Assembly (NCBI GenBank): GCA_964484395.1
Contig: CAZAFM010000013.1
Location: forward strand, 1 to 33,998
Direction of reading: 5' to 3'
Length of the DNA: 33,998 nt
Source of the DNA: CAZAFM01 sp964484395
GTDB lineage: Bacteria; Campylobacterota; Campylobacteria; Campylobacterales; CAZAFM01
Part shown: positions 16,143 through 24,225 of the stretch, in pieces
Layout: each line of letters starts with the position of its first letter
How positions within the stretch are numbered: the first letter of the stretch is position 1
Made by a program: the position numbers and the translations under genes
The notes under the pieces: model-generated
Databases searched by the model: none
Seen by the model: only the letters and a program-made list of their open reading frames with translations
Told to the model about the DNA's origin: nothing

Positions 16143-16405
16143 AAAGGAAACTCCGGTATCAGCTCAAAAACATCTATAGTAAACTCCATTATCATATTCA
16201 TCATCCACGGCATAATGAATATAAGCACACCAATAACTACTAATATCTTAGGTACAAAAGTTAGTGTCATCTCATTTATCTGAGTAGCTGCTTGAAATAT
16301 ACTCACCAAAAGCCCCATTACAAGACCCGCCATAAGCATAGGAAGAGCTATAAGTAGAGCTATTTTATATGTCTGAACAGCCAGTCCAATAAGCTGAGCT
16401 TCCAC
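16139..16405 (-). CDS. fliQ: Flagellar export apparatus protein FliQ
   Basis: An 88-residue protein with two membrane hairpin helices, a core piece of the flagellar type III export gate (FliPQR). The segment A-A-T-Q-I-N-E-M-T-L-T-F-V-P-K between the helices is the FliQ signature; injectisome homologs are possible but no other secretion genes are present. It starts with GTG that shares a base with the mqnD stop TAG. The fliQ-murB pairing is also known in Helicobacter and Campylobacter. Confidence 0.95.
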   Translation of the reverse strand: MEAQLIGLAVQTYKIALLIALPMLMAGLVMGLLVSIFQAATQINEMTLTFVPKILVVIGVLIFIMPWMMNMIMEFTIDVFELIPEFPF

Positions 16406-17268
16406 TAAAATCTAGCCTCAAGGTACTCTTTTGGGATTAACATATCTTCAGCCTTTATAAGTTCTTTAAAAACACCACCATTGTAGCCTATTTCAAAAAG
16501 CTTATCTATACCCTTTAGTGCTTCATCTGTAAAAGTTACAGAGTTATCATTTGCATACATATTTAGATATGTTTTTAGCTTCTCTTCATCTACCCTAAAA
16601 AGTCCTCTTTCATATATCATTTTACTAAGTATGCTTTTGTTTTTGTTTGCTACATCAACAGCTTTTGTGAGCACATCCTCTATCTCTATAGCATCAAGAA
16701 GTGGTAAAGACCTAGATATAGCCATACCTCCTAGTGGAAGCGGAAGCTCCTCTTTAGCCATATCAAGCCATATATCCCACAGCTCAGCTTCAACTTCTAG
16801 TGAGTTATCAAACTCTAGTATGCTTTCATGGATTAAAACTCCTGCATCAACCTCATCTTTTAAAACAGCTTCCTCTATCTCCATAAAGTTTTTGTACACT
16901 ACTCTAGCATCAGGGTATTTTAGCCTAAAAAGAAGTGCATTTGTTGTGTTTTCTCCACTTAGGGCGACTTTGAAGTTTCTTTTTAAGATTTTACTCTTTT
17001 TCTTGATGAGCTTTGGTCCATATCCACTTCCAAAGCTACCAGCACATCTAAGAAGTGCATAATCAGAGTGGATTTTAGGATAGACTCCAAAGCTAATAGC
17101 TCCTATTAGATACTCGCCTTTTAAAAAAGCTTGATTTAGTGTCTCTATGTCTGCACTTATATTTGAAAACTTCTTGTTCTTAACTCCAACCCAACCAAAT
17201 TTGATAGCATAGTACATAAAAATATCATCTGCATCTGGCGAATGAGCTACTAAATACTCTTTTTGCAT
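16405..17268 (-). CDS. mqnD: 1,4-dihydroxy-6-naphthoate synthase MqnD
   Basis: Last dedicated ring-forming step of the futalosine menaquinone pathway, turning cyclic dehypoxanthine futalosine into 1,4-dihydroxy-6-naphthoate. The 287-residue periplasmic-binding-like fold opens with S-P-D-A-D-D-I-F-M and has the expected catalytic histidine at 147 in A-G-V-L-I-H-E-S. MqnA is a relative but its opening motif differs. First gene of a tight run with fliQ, murB and the nuclease-like gene; divergent from recA across 93 bases. Confidence 0.92.
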   Translation of the reverse strand: MQKEYLVAHSPDADDIFMYYAIKFGWVGVKNKKFSNISADIETLNQAFLKGEYLIGAISFGVYPKIHSDYALLRCAGSFGSGYGPKLIKKKSKILKRNFKVALSGENTTNALLFRLKYPDARVVYKNFMEIEEAVLKDEVDAGVLIHESILEFDNSLEVEAELWDIWLDMAKEELPLPLGGMAISRSLPLLDAIEIEDVLTKAVDVANKNKSILSKMIYERGLFRVDEEKLKTYLNMYANDNSVTFTDEALKGIDKLFEIGYNGGVFKELIKAEDMLIPKEYLEARF

Positions 17269-17331
17269 TAAAAACCTTAAAATTACAATTTGATAATCTA
17301 CTATTTAGTGCATATTTTATCTCAAAGACGG

Positions 17332-17337
17332 TAAAAT
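17332..17337 (+). promoter_or_regulatory. Candidate -10 box for the recA operon
   Basis: TAAAAT preceded by GG lies 25 bases ahead of the recA start in the gap to divergent mqnD. No clear -35 box is present, as is usual for sigma-70 promoters in this phylum. I see no obvious LexA-type operator. Confidence 0.35.
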
Positions 17338-17361
17338 TTCCTAAAAAGGAGAGATTGGCTT

Positions 17362-18396
17362 ATGAGTATGGAAGATAATAAGAAAAAGGCTATAGATCTA
17401 GCTATCAAGCAGATAGATAAGACCTTTGGAAAAGGCTCTCTTATAAGACTAGGAGATAAAGAGATAGAGCCTGTAGCATCTATTAGTAGTGGCTCTTTAG
17501 GTTTAGATATTGCCTTGGGAGTTGGTGGTGTTCCTAAAGGAAGAGTGGTAGAAATCTATGGACCTGAGAGTAGTGGTAAAACCACCCTAGCCTTACATAT
17601 GATATCAGAAGCGCAAAAAAAGGGTGGAGTTTGTGCTTTTATAGATGCTGAACACGCTCTTGATACTCACTATGCTAAAAGACTTGGTGTTGATACTGAT
17701 GATCTTTTTGTATCTCAACCTGACTTTGGTGAGCAGGCTTTGGAAATACTTGAGACTGTAACAAGAAGTGGAGCGGTTGATTTGATAGTGGTAGACTCTG
17801 TTGCAGCTCTAACTCCAAAAGCAGAGATAGATGGAGTGATGGGTGATTCACATGTCGGACTTCAAGCTAGACTTATGTCTCAAGCTTTAAGGAAGATAAC
17901 TGGCATTATACATAAGATGAACACTACTATTATCTTTATCAACCAGATAAGAATGAAAATAGGTATGATAGGTTATGGAAGCCCAGAGACTACTACTGGA
18001 GGGAATGCTTTGAAGTTCTACTCATCTATTAGAATAGATGTAAGACGAATAGGTGCAATCAAGCAAGGTGATGATAATATTGGAAATAGAGTAAGGGCTA
18101 AAGTTATCAAAAACAAAGTTGCACCTCCTTTTAAAGATGCTGAGTTTGATATAATGTTTGGACAAGGAATTTCTATAGAGGGTGAGATAGTTGATTTTGG
18201 TGTCAAGCTTGATATAATAGACAAGAGTGGTGCGTGGTTTAGCTATGAAGATACCAAACTTGGTCAAGGGAGAGAGAATGCAAAGATATTCTTAAAAGAG
18301 AACAAAGAGATAAAAGAGGAGATTAAAAACAAAATCCTACAAGCAGTAGGTGCAGGTGAAGAAATAGAGTTTAACGAAGAAGAAGGAGATGAGTAA
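17362..18396 (+). CDS. recA: Recombinase RecA
   Basis: ATP-dependent strand exchange in recombinational repair. The 344 residues contain Walker A G-P-E-S-S-G-K-T (67-74), the acidic F-I-D-A-E-H-A-L-D segment, L1/L2 DNA-binding loops and I-F-I-N-Q-I-R. There is no intein. AAGGAG lies ten bases before ATG 17362; a second ATG at 17368 is possible but too distant. The acidic tail (E-E-G-D-E) is typical. Its TAA overlaps the ATG of eno. Confidence 0.98.
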   Translation: MSMEDNKKKAIDLAIKQIDKTFGKGSLIRLGDKEIEPVASISSGSLGLDIALGVGGVPKGRVVEIYGPESSGKTTLALHMISEAQKKGGVCAFIDAEHALDTHYAKRLGVDTDDLFVSQPDFGEQALEILETVTRSGAVDLIVVDSVAALTPKAEIDGVMGDSHVGLQARLMSQALRKITGIIHKMNTTIIFINQIRMKIGMIGYGSPETTTGGNALKFYSSIRIDVRRIGAIKQGDDNIGNRVRAKVIKNKVAPPFKDAEFDIMFGQGISIEGEIVDFGVKLDIIDKSGAWFSYEDTKLGQGRENAKIFLKENKEIKEEIKNKILQAVGAGEEIEFNEEEGDE

Positions 18397-19664
18397 TGGT
18401 TTATATTGATGAGATTATTAGCTATGAGGTGATGGATAGTAGAGGTAACCCTACAGTTAGAACAGTAGTAGAGCTAAGTGATGGTAGTAAGGGAGTTTCA
18501 ACAGTACCAAGCGGAGCTAGTACTGGGAAAAAAGAGGCATTAGAGCTAAGAGATAAAGATGATAGATATGGCGGAAAAGGTGTACTACAAGCAGTTGAAA
18601 ATGTGAATATCAAAATCGCTGAAGAGATTATAGGTCTTATGCCTTATAATCAAGCAGAGCTAGATATGATACTAAAAGATATAGATGGAACAGAGAACTA
18701 CTCAAACCTTGGGGCAAATGCAGTTCTTAGTGTCTCAATGGCAGTAGCAAGAGCAGCAGCGGCTAGCCTTAAAACTCCACTATATAGATATCTAGGTGGC
18801 GCAAATGCAGTAACTATGCCAACTCCTATGCTAAACATCATAAATGGAGGAAGTCACGCTGATAATAGTATTGATTTTCAAGAGTATATGATTATGCCAA
18901 CTGGTTTTGATTGTTTTACAGAGGCTCTAAGAGCTAGTGCAGAGATATATCATGAGCTAAAAAAGCTTCTAAATGCTGATGGACACTCTACAGGACTTGG
19001 TGATGAAGGTGGATTTGCTCCAAACCTAAAGTCAAATGAAGAGCCTTTTTCATATATTCTAAAAGCTATAGAAAAAGCAGGGTATAAACCGGGTGATGAG
19101 GTAACACTAGCTATTGATGCAGCTGCTAGTGAGTTCTATAAAGATGGAAAATATGTTCTTGATAGTGAAGGAAAAAATCTAAATGCCCAGGAGATGGTAG
19201 AGTATTACAAAAACCTATGTGATAAGTATCCAATAGTATCAATTGAAGATGGTCTTGAAGAGGATGACTGGGATGGCTGGAAGAAGCTAACAGAGGTTCT
19301 TGGAAGCAGAATTCAACTAGTTGGTGATGATCTTTTTGTAACAAACAAAAAAATCCTTCAAGAAGGAATCGATAGGAACATTGCAAACTCTATACTTATC
19401 AAGTTAAACCAAATAGGAAGTGTAACAGAGACTATGGAGACTATGAGACTTGCAAATCTTCATGGATACAAATCTATAGTAAGTCATAGAAGTGGTGAGA
19501 GTGAAGATACTTTTATAGCTGACCTTGCTGTTGGAATGAACGCAGGACAGATAAAAACGGGTTCAACTGCTAGAAGTGATAGAATTGCTAAATACAATAG
19601 ACTACTTGAGATAGAGAATGAGCTTGTCTATTTTGATTATTTAGGGGCTAAACTTTTTAGATGA
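18396..19664 (+). CDS. eno: Enolase
   Basis: Converts 2-phosphoglycerate to phosphoenolpyruvate. The 422 residues show the N-terminal S-R-G-N-P-T motif, I-N-G-G-S-H-A-D-N, the metal ligands in A-I-D-A-A, S-I-E-D-G-L and G-D-D-L-F, and S-H-R-S-G-E-S-E-D. Translation is coupled to recA (TAATG) and to the next gene (ATGA). recA-eno is a stable pair in Helicobacter and Campylobacter. Confidence 0.98.
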   Translation: MVYIDEIISYEVMDSRGNPTVRTVVELSDGSKGVSTVPSGASTGKKEALELRDKDDRYGGKGVLQAVENVNIKIAEEIIGLMPYNQAELDMILKDIDGTENYSNLGANAVLSVSMAVARAAAASLKTPLYRYLGGANAVTMPTPMLNIINGGSHADNSIDFQEYMIMPTGFDCFTEALRASAEIYHELKKLLNADGHSTGLGDEGGFAPNLKSNEEPFSYILKAIEKAGYKPGDEVTLAIDAAASEFYKDGKYVLDSEGKNLNAQEMVEYYKNLCDKYPIVSIEDGLEEDDWDGWKKLTEVLGSRIQLVGDDLFVTNKKILQEGIDRNIANSILIKLNQIGSVTETMETMRLANLHGYKSIVSHRSGESEDTFIADLAVGMNAGQIKTGSTARSDRIAKYNRLLEIENELVYFDYLGAKLFR

Positions 19665-19924
19665 GCGAGATTTTAAGAGAGCTTTCAAGGTCTAGAGATG
19701 AGCTCCTTGGGCTCTCTTTTAGACAGACATTTGTTATTATTGGAATAGTTTTTGCACTTGGAATCTATGTGGGTGGTCTTCTTTTTGGCGTAAACTCCTT
19801 AGAAGTATATATGAACCTTGATAGTAGAGAAGCCTCTCTTAAAGAGGAGGTGGAGTATTTACGGGTACAAAATGCCAAACTTCAAAAAGACTATTTTGAG
19901 TTAAAAACATTGGAGCCAAAATGA
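19661..19924 (+). CDS. Bitopic coiled-coil protein, FtsB/DivIC-like
   Basis: An 87-residue protein with a short cytoplasmic N-terminus, one membrane helix (about 24-43) and a periplasmic coiled coil (about 55-82). This is the layout of the divisome proteins FtsB/DivIC and FtsL. In Pseudomonas ftsB directly follows eno, so position also favours FtsB, though sequence similarity at this level is weak. It overlaps eno by ATGA and the next gene by ATGA. Confidence 0.6.
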   Translation: MSEILRELSRSRDELLGLSFRQTFVIIGIVFALGIYVGGLLFGVNSLEVYMNLDSREASLKEEVEYLRVQNAKLQKDYFELKTLEPK

Positions 19925-20547
19925 TCAGAGTTTTTTTAGTAACTGTACTATTCTTAAGTATGGTCTTTGGGCGTGAAAATCCATTTGAGCCAGTAGTATC
20001 TCCTGATGCGGGGTTTAGCCCTAAAGAGGCAAGCCAGATAGAGAGTACATTTACAAAAGAGACATTAGAACTTCCAAGTAGTGCAAGGGTTCTTCAAAAA
20101 GTCACTGTAGAGTTTCAAAATATAGATGGCTCAGTGGACACTATGAGCAAAAATATAAACAAAGAGATAGATTGGCACTATCCAGTTCTTATCACTCAGA
20201 CAACAAAAGAGAACATTAAAGAGACTCCAAAAGTCACTAAGCAAAACAAGAGTTATGATACGGGCTTGAAGTTTATAAGCTTTGAGATAGATAATAATGT
20301 CTTAATGATAAAAACGAAAGATAAGCTTTTAAGGGACTTTAGTATAACAGAACCACCAAAAATAGTGATAGACTTAGCTGGAAACAAGAACTTCCAAACA
20401 AAACTCATAGATACTGATGCATCTATCTTTAAGGAAGTAGCTATAGGAAAGCATAGGGACTTTTATAGAGTAGCTATAGAGCTTGATGGGATATATAAAT
20501 ACTCCTTAAGACATACAGACTATGGATTAGAGGTGAAAGCTGAGTAA
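19921..20547 (+). CDS. Exported AMIN-domain protein
   Basis: A 208-residue periplasmic protein with a signal peptide ending near residue 17, then R-E-N-P-F-E-P as often seen in exported proteins of this phylum. The C-terminal third (about 120-207) has the repeated short strands of an AMIN domain (P-P-K-I-V-I-D-L-A-G and Y-R-V-A-I-E-L-D-G), which targets amidases and secretins to peptidoglycan. No enzyme domain is attached. Its neighbours suggest a role at the cell envelope or septum. The last eight bases overlap aroK if that gene starts at CTG. Confidence 0.75.
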   Translation: MIRVFLVTVLFLSMVFGRENPFEPVVSPDAGFSPKEASQIESTFTKETLELPSSARVLQKVTVEFQNIDGSVDTMSKNINKEIDWHYPVLITQTTKENIKETPKVTKQNKSYDTGLKFISFEIDNNVLMIKTKDKLLRDFSITEPPKIVIDLAGNKNFQTKLIDTDASIFKEVAIGKHRDFYRVAIELDGIYKYSLRHTDYGLEVKAE

Positions 20548-21025
20548 TATTATCATAATAGGTTTTATGGGTAGCGGAAAAAGCACCATAGGAAAGGCTT
20601 TAGGGACTGAACTAGATAGACTTTTTATAGATACAGACAGTCTTATAGAGATGAATGTTGGCATAGATATAGCTACACTTCTAGCACAATATAGTGAAGA
20701 TTATCTAAGAGAAAAAGAGGCATGGATATGCTCTCAAATAGCCTCAAACATAAGCAACTCAATCATATCAACTGGTGGTGGCTTTGTCATAAACACAAAC
20801 CCTAGGGAGATGGGAAAAGTAGTCTATTTAAAGTGTAGCTTTGAGACAATATATAAAAGAGTGATAAACCATGAACATCCTCGACCTCTTTTTAGAGACA
20901 AGAATAGTGCTTATAAGCTCTATAGCTCAAGACTAACTCTTTATGAAAAGTATGCTGATATCACAGTTAACACAGATAGTTCTATAGATGAGGCTATAAA
21001 AAGAGTTAAAGACCAGCTTCTTTAA
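20540..21025 (+). CDS. aroK: Shikimate kinase, probable CTG start
   Basis: Phosphorylates shikimate at O-3. From CTG at 20540 the product has 161 residues beginning with the strand N-I-I-I-I-G and Walker A G-F-M-G-S-G-K-S-T, then shikimate-binding D-T-D and G-G-G, and R-P-L-F in the lid. The first ATG in frame (20567) would begin inside the P-loop and remove its first glycine and the strand before it, so it cannot be right. An in-frame TGA at 20534 limits the start to seven upstream codons. AGGTG lies four bases before the CTG. ATT at 20549 is the only other plausible start. The 3' end overlaps convergent prfA by 20 bases. Confidence 0.9.
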   Translation: MSNIIIIGFMGSGKSTIGKALGTELDRLFIDTDSLIEMNVGIDIATLLAQYSEDYLREKEAWICSQIASNISNSIISTGGGFVINTNPREMGKVVYLKCSFETIYKRVINHEHPRPLFRDKNSAYKLYSSRLTLYEKYADITVNTDSSIDEAIKRVKDQLL

Positions 21026-22073
21026 TTGCTTCTGCTTGATAGTGTGTGATAACTGGGTCTATTACCTCATCAAGTGAACCACTTAGCATAATCTCTTCTA
21101 GTTTATATAGGGTTAGATTTACTCTGTGGTCTGAGAGTCTGTTTTGTGGATAGTTGTAGGTTCTTATCCTCCCACTTCTATCACCACTTCCAACTTGTGC
21201 TTTTCTATCTGCACTATTTTTTTGCAATTGCTCTTCCATCTCTTTTTCATAGATTCTAGCTTTTAAAATCTTTAGAGCCTTGTCTTTGTTTTTATGTTGA
21301 GACTTCTCATCTTGCATAGCTACTGTGATACCTGTTGGCACATGGGTTATTCTTACAGCACTATCAGTTGTATTTACAGATTGACCTCCATTTCCACTTG
21401 ACCTATATACATCAATCCTTAGGTCACTTTGGCTTAACTCAACCTCAACATCATCAACCTCTGGCATAACAGCTACAGTAATAGCAGAGGTGTGAACACG
21501 CCCTTGAGACTCAGTATCAGGAACTCTCTGAACCCTATGCGTTCCGCCCTCATACTTCAATCTACTATAAGCACCCTCACCTTTGACAAGTAGAATAACC
21601 TCTTTATAGCCACCTGCATCACTATCACTTGAACTCATGATTTCTGCCTTCCAGCCTCTTAACTCTATATATCTTAGGTATGTTTTTAAGAGGTCTCCAA
21701 CAAAAATAGCAGCTTCATCACCACCTGCCCCTGCTCTTAGTTCTAAGTAAACATTTTTTTCATCATTTGGGTCACCATGGAGCATAAGAAGCTTTAGCTC
21801 CTCTTCTAGCTCTGGCAAGCGAGGTTCAAGCTCTTTTATCTCCTCTCTTGCTAGCTCTCCTAGTTCACTATCTTCTAGTAGAGTTCTGTTCTCCTCAATA
21901 CTTGTTTGTATATCTATGTACTCTCTAGCTTTTTCCACAATAGGCTCTAGAGATGACTGCTCTTTACTTAGTTCCGTCATATTTTTAATATCGTTAGTTA
22001 TATCAGGAGAGCTAAGAAGAGAGTTTATCTCCTCATAGCGGTCTATGAAGGGTTGTAGTTTTTCTGAAAACAT
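21006..22073 (-). CDS. prfA: Peptide chain release factor 1
   Basis: Reads UAA and UAG stop codons and triggers peptide release. The 355-residue protein has the stop-codon tripeptide P-D-T (185-187) in the R-V-P-x-T-E-S-Q-G context of RF1, and the universal G-G-Q at 229-231. It follows rpsT by six bases. The stop lies inside the end of aroK on the other strand. Confidence 0.97.
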   Translation of the reverse strand: MFSEKLQPFIDRYEEINSLLSSPDITNDIKNMTELSKEQSSLEPIVEKAREYIDIQTSIEENRTLLEDSELGELAREEIKELEPRLPELEEELKLLMLHGDPNDEKNVYLELRAGAGGDEAAIFVGDLLKTYLRYIELRGWKAEIMSSSDSDAGGYKEVILLVKGEGAYSRLKYEGGTHRVQRVPDTESQGRVHTSAITVAVMPEVDDVEVELSQSDLRIDVYRSSGNGGQSVNTTDSAVRITHVPTGITVAMQDEKSQHKNKDKALKILKARIYEKEMEEQLQKNSADRKAQVGSGDRSGRIRTYNYPQNRLSDHRVNLTLYKLEEIMLSGSLDEVIDPVITHYQAEAIKEAGL

Positions 22074-22079
22074 ATAAGA

Positions 22080-22346
22080 TTATGCGTGTAGAGATTTGAC
22101 TAGTTTGTTAAACCTACTAACACTTCTTGCGGCTTTGTTTTGTTTGATAATACCCTTTGAAGCGTATGCATGAAAGCTCTTATTTGCGACTTTCAAAGCA
22201 TCAGCTGCTTTGTCTTTATCACCTGCTTTTACTGCTTCTTCTATAGCCCTTGCCATATTTTTCATTCTTGTTCTGTAGTATCTATTTTTTTCAGTTCTAA
22301 CGATACTTTGTCTAGCTCTTTTCTTTGCTGATTTTATATTTGCCAT
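22080..22346 (-). CDS. rpsT: 30S ribosomal protein S20
   Basis: An 88-residue, strongly basic, helical protein beginning M-A-N-I-K-S-A-K-K-R, the S20 signature. It binds 16S rRNA early in 30S assembly. Single promoter region shared with divergent glmM; co-transcribed with prfA. The pair rpsT-prfA next to glmM-lspA is the Helicobacter order. Confidence 0.97.
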   Translation of the reverse strand: MANIKSAKKRARQSIVRTEKNRYYRTRMKNMARAIEEAVKAGDKDKAADALKVANKSFHAYASKGIIKQNKAARSVSRFNKLVKSLHA

Positions 22347-22380
22347 GACCTAGTCAATCCTTATTTAAAATTTTTTGGGG

Positions 22381-22386
22381 TAGAAT
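22381..22386 (+). promoter_or_regulatory. -10 box for glmM-lspA
   Basis: TAGAAT preceded by TTTTTTGGGG. A T-rich tract followed by a TAGAAT/TATAAT hexamer and no -35 box is the usual sigma-70 promoter form in Campylobacter and Helicobacter. It overlaps the opposing rpsT -10 by two bases. Confidence 0.55.
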
Positions 22387-22390
22387 TATA
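22385..22390 (-). promoter_or_regulatory. -10 box for rpsT-prfA
   Basis: The complement of ATTATA gives a perfect TATAAT on the minus strand, 39 bases before the rpsT start. It shares two bases with the glmM -10 box, so the two polymerases cannot both occupy this core. Confidence 0.55.
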
Positions 22391-22432
22391 GTTTTATAAC
22401 GATTAAATATAGATTAAACAGAAGGTTTATTG

Positions 22433-23767
22433 ATGAAATTGTTTGGAACTGATGGGGTTAGAGGAGAAGCTGGTAAAAAATTAAGCGCTCTAATGGCACT
22501 AAAGCTAGGAGCAGCTGCTGGGATACACTTTAGAAAAAACAGTATTACAAATAAGATTTTGGTAGGAAAAGACACTAGAAGAAGTGGCTATATGATAGAA
22601 AACGCCCTTGTTAGTGGACTAACTGCTGTTGGATATAATGTCATTCAAATAGGTCCTATGCCAACGCCAGCCATTGCATTTCTGACAGAAAATATGAGAT
22701 GTGATGCGGGAATTATGATAAGTGCAAGCCACAATCCCTTTGAAGATAATGGAATAAAGTTTTTTGATCATAGTGGGTTCAAGCTAAATTTAAAAAGTGA
22801 AGAGGAGATTGAGGAGATTTTTTTTAATGATGAGCGAATTGAGAGTGAGCAAAAAAGAGGGGTAGAGATTGGCTCTTCAAAAAGAATAGATGATGTTATA
22901 GGAAGATATATTGTTCATATCAAAAACTCATTCCCAAATGAATTAACCCTACAAGGCCTAAGAATAGTTATAGATGCTGCTAATGGTGCTGCGTACAAAG
23001 TTGCACCTACTATATTTAAAGAATTAGGTGCAGATATTTTTGTCATCAATGATGAGCCAAATGGTTATAACATAAATGAAAACTGTGGAGCTATGGACTC
23101 ATATAACCTCCAAGAAGCTGTGAAGACCTATAGAGCTGATATAGGTTTTGCACTTGATGGAGATGCTGATAGGCTTGTGGTTGTTGATGAGAACTCACAA
23201 GTGGTTGATGGAGATAATCTCATAGGAGTACTAGCTCTTCATTTAAGCAGAGAAAAACAGTTAAAAAACAACAAAATAGTCTCTACAGTTATGAGCAACA
23301 AAGCATTAGAGGACTTTTTAAAAACCCACAACATTGAGCTACTTAGAAGCTCTGTTGGTGATAAGAATGTTTTTGAACTTATGCAACAAAACAGACTGAA
23401 CTTTGGCGGAGAGCAGAGCGGTCATCTGATATTTAGCGACTACTCAAAAACTGGAGATGGACTAGTTAGCGCACTTCAATGTGTAGCCTTGATGCTAAAA
23501 AGTGGAAAAAAAGCAAGTGAAGTTTTAAGACCCTTTAGCCTCTATCCTCAAAAAATGATCAATATAGAGATAAACAACAAGCCGCCACTTGAAAAAATTG
23601 ATGGACTACAAGAGAGACTTGAAATTATAGAAAAAGCAGGATTTAGACATCTACTAAGATACTCTGGGACTGAGAACAAACTAAGGGTTCTGCTAGAAGG
23701 AAGGGATCAAAAAAAGCTAGATACCCACCTAGAAGAGCTCTGCAGATTCCTAAAACAAGCTATATAA
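22433..23767 (+). CDS. glmM: Phosphoglucosamine mutase
   Basis: Interconverts glucosamine-6-phosphate and glucosamine-1-phosphate for UDP-GlcNAc. The 444-residue protein has the phosphoserine loop I-S-A-S-H-N-P (Ser99), metal site D-G-D-A-D-R, sugar-binding G-E-Q-S-G-H and phosphate-binding R-Y-S-G-T-E-N. I chose ATG at 22433, seven bases after AAGG, over an in-frame TTG at 22430. A second phosphohexomutase lies at 24218-25585. Confidence 0.96.
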   Translation: MKLFGTDGVRGEAGKKLSALMALKLGAAAGIHFRKNSITNKILVGKDTRRSGYMIENALVSGLTAVGYNVIQIGPMPTPAIAFLTENMRCDAGIMISASHNPFEDNGIKFFDHSGFKLNLKSEEEIEEIFFNDERIESEQKRGVEIGSSKRIDDVIGRYIVHIKNSFPNELTLQGLRIVIDAANGAAYKVAPTIFKELGADIFVINDEPNGYNINENCGAMDSYNLQEAVKTYRADIGFALDGDADRLVVVDENSQVVDGDNLIGVLALHLSREKQLKNNKIVSTVMSNKALEDFLKTHNIELLRSSVGDKNVFELMQQNRLNFGGEQSGHLIFSDYSKTGDGLVSALQCVALMLKSGKKASEVLRPFSLYPQKMINIEINNKPPLEKIDGLQERLEIIEKAGFRHLLRYSGTENKLRVLLEGRDQKKLDTHLEELCRFLKQAI

Positions 23768-23775
23768 GCAGATTA

Positions 23776-24225
23776 ATGAAAAAAAAGATATATCTATTTA
23801 TAGCTGTAATATTTACTACTATTTTTATAGATCAGGCAATAAAGCAGATATTTCTTGGAGGTTATGAGTTTAGAGGGAGTTGCTTCTCACTTATTCTTGT
23901 TTACAACAAGGGTGTTGCATTTTCTATGTTTGAGTCTCTTGGTGTCTATCTTAAGTACATACAGATTGTTTTTTTACTAGGAATACTTGGATATGTGGTA
24001 CTGGCAAAGGATGTGTTTAAAGAGTACTACATTCCTATAGCACTAATTCTTGGAGCTGGTGTTTCCAATGTATATGATAGGTTTATTCATGGTGGAGTGG
24101 TTGATTATTTTTATTGGCATTGTGGATTTGATTTTGCTATTTTTAACTTTGCTGATGTGATGATTGATCTTGGAATAGTGCTACTAGTTATTAAGATGTT
24201 TAGAAAAAAGCCAGCTTCTAGTTAG
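23776..24225 (+). CDS. lspA: Lipoprotein signal peptidase (SPase II)
   Basis: Cleaves signal peptides of prolipoproteins at the acylated cysteine. The 149 residues form four membrane helices with the family motifs N-K-G-V-A-F-S, the first catalytic aspartate in S-N-V-Y-D-R-F and the second in F-N-F-A-D. A likely substrate is the lipoprotein at 13267-13500. It follows glmM by eight bases and its end overlaps the convergent phosphohexomutase by eight bases. Confidence 0.95.
   Translation: MKKKIYLFIAVIFTTIFIDQAIKQIFLGGYEFRGSCFSLILVYNKGVAFSMFESLGVYLKYIQIVFLLGILGYVVLAKDVFKEYYIPIALILGAGVSNVYDRFIHGGVVDYFYWHCGFDFAIFNFADVMIDLGIVLLVIKMFRKKPASS

Noticed and set aside
16631..17062. 143-codon plus-strand frame
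   Set aside because: Fully antisense to mqnD, Ser-rich as expected for a shadow frame, and without a ribosome site.
20567..20569. ATG as start of aroK
   Set aside because: It would remove the first glycine of the P-loop and the preceding strand, and the nearest Shine-Dalgarno is 31 bases away.
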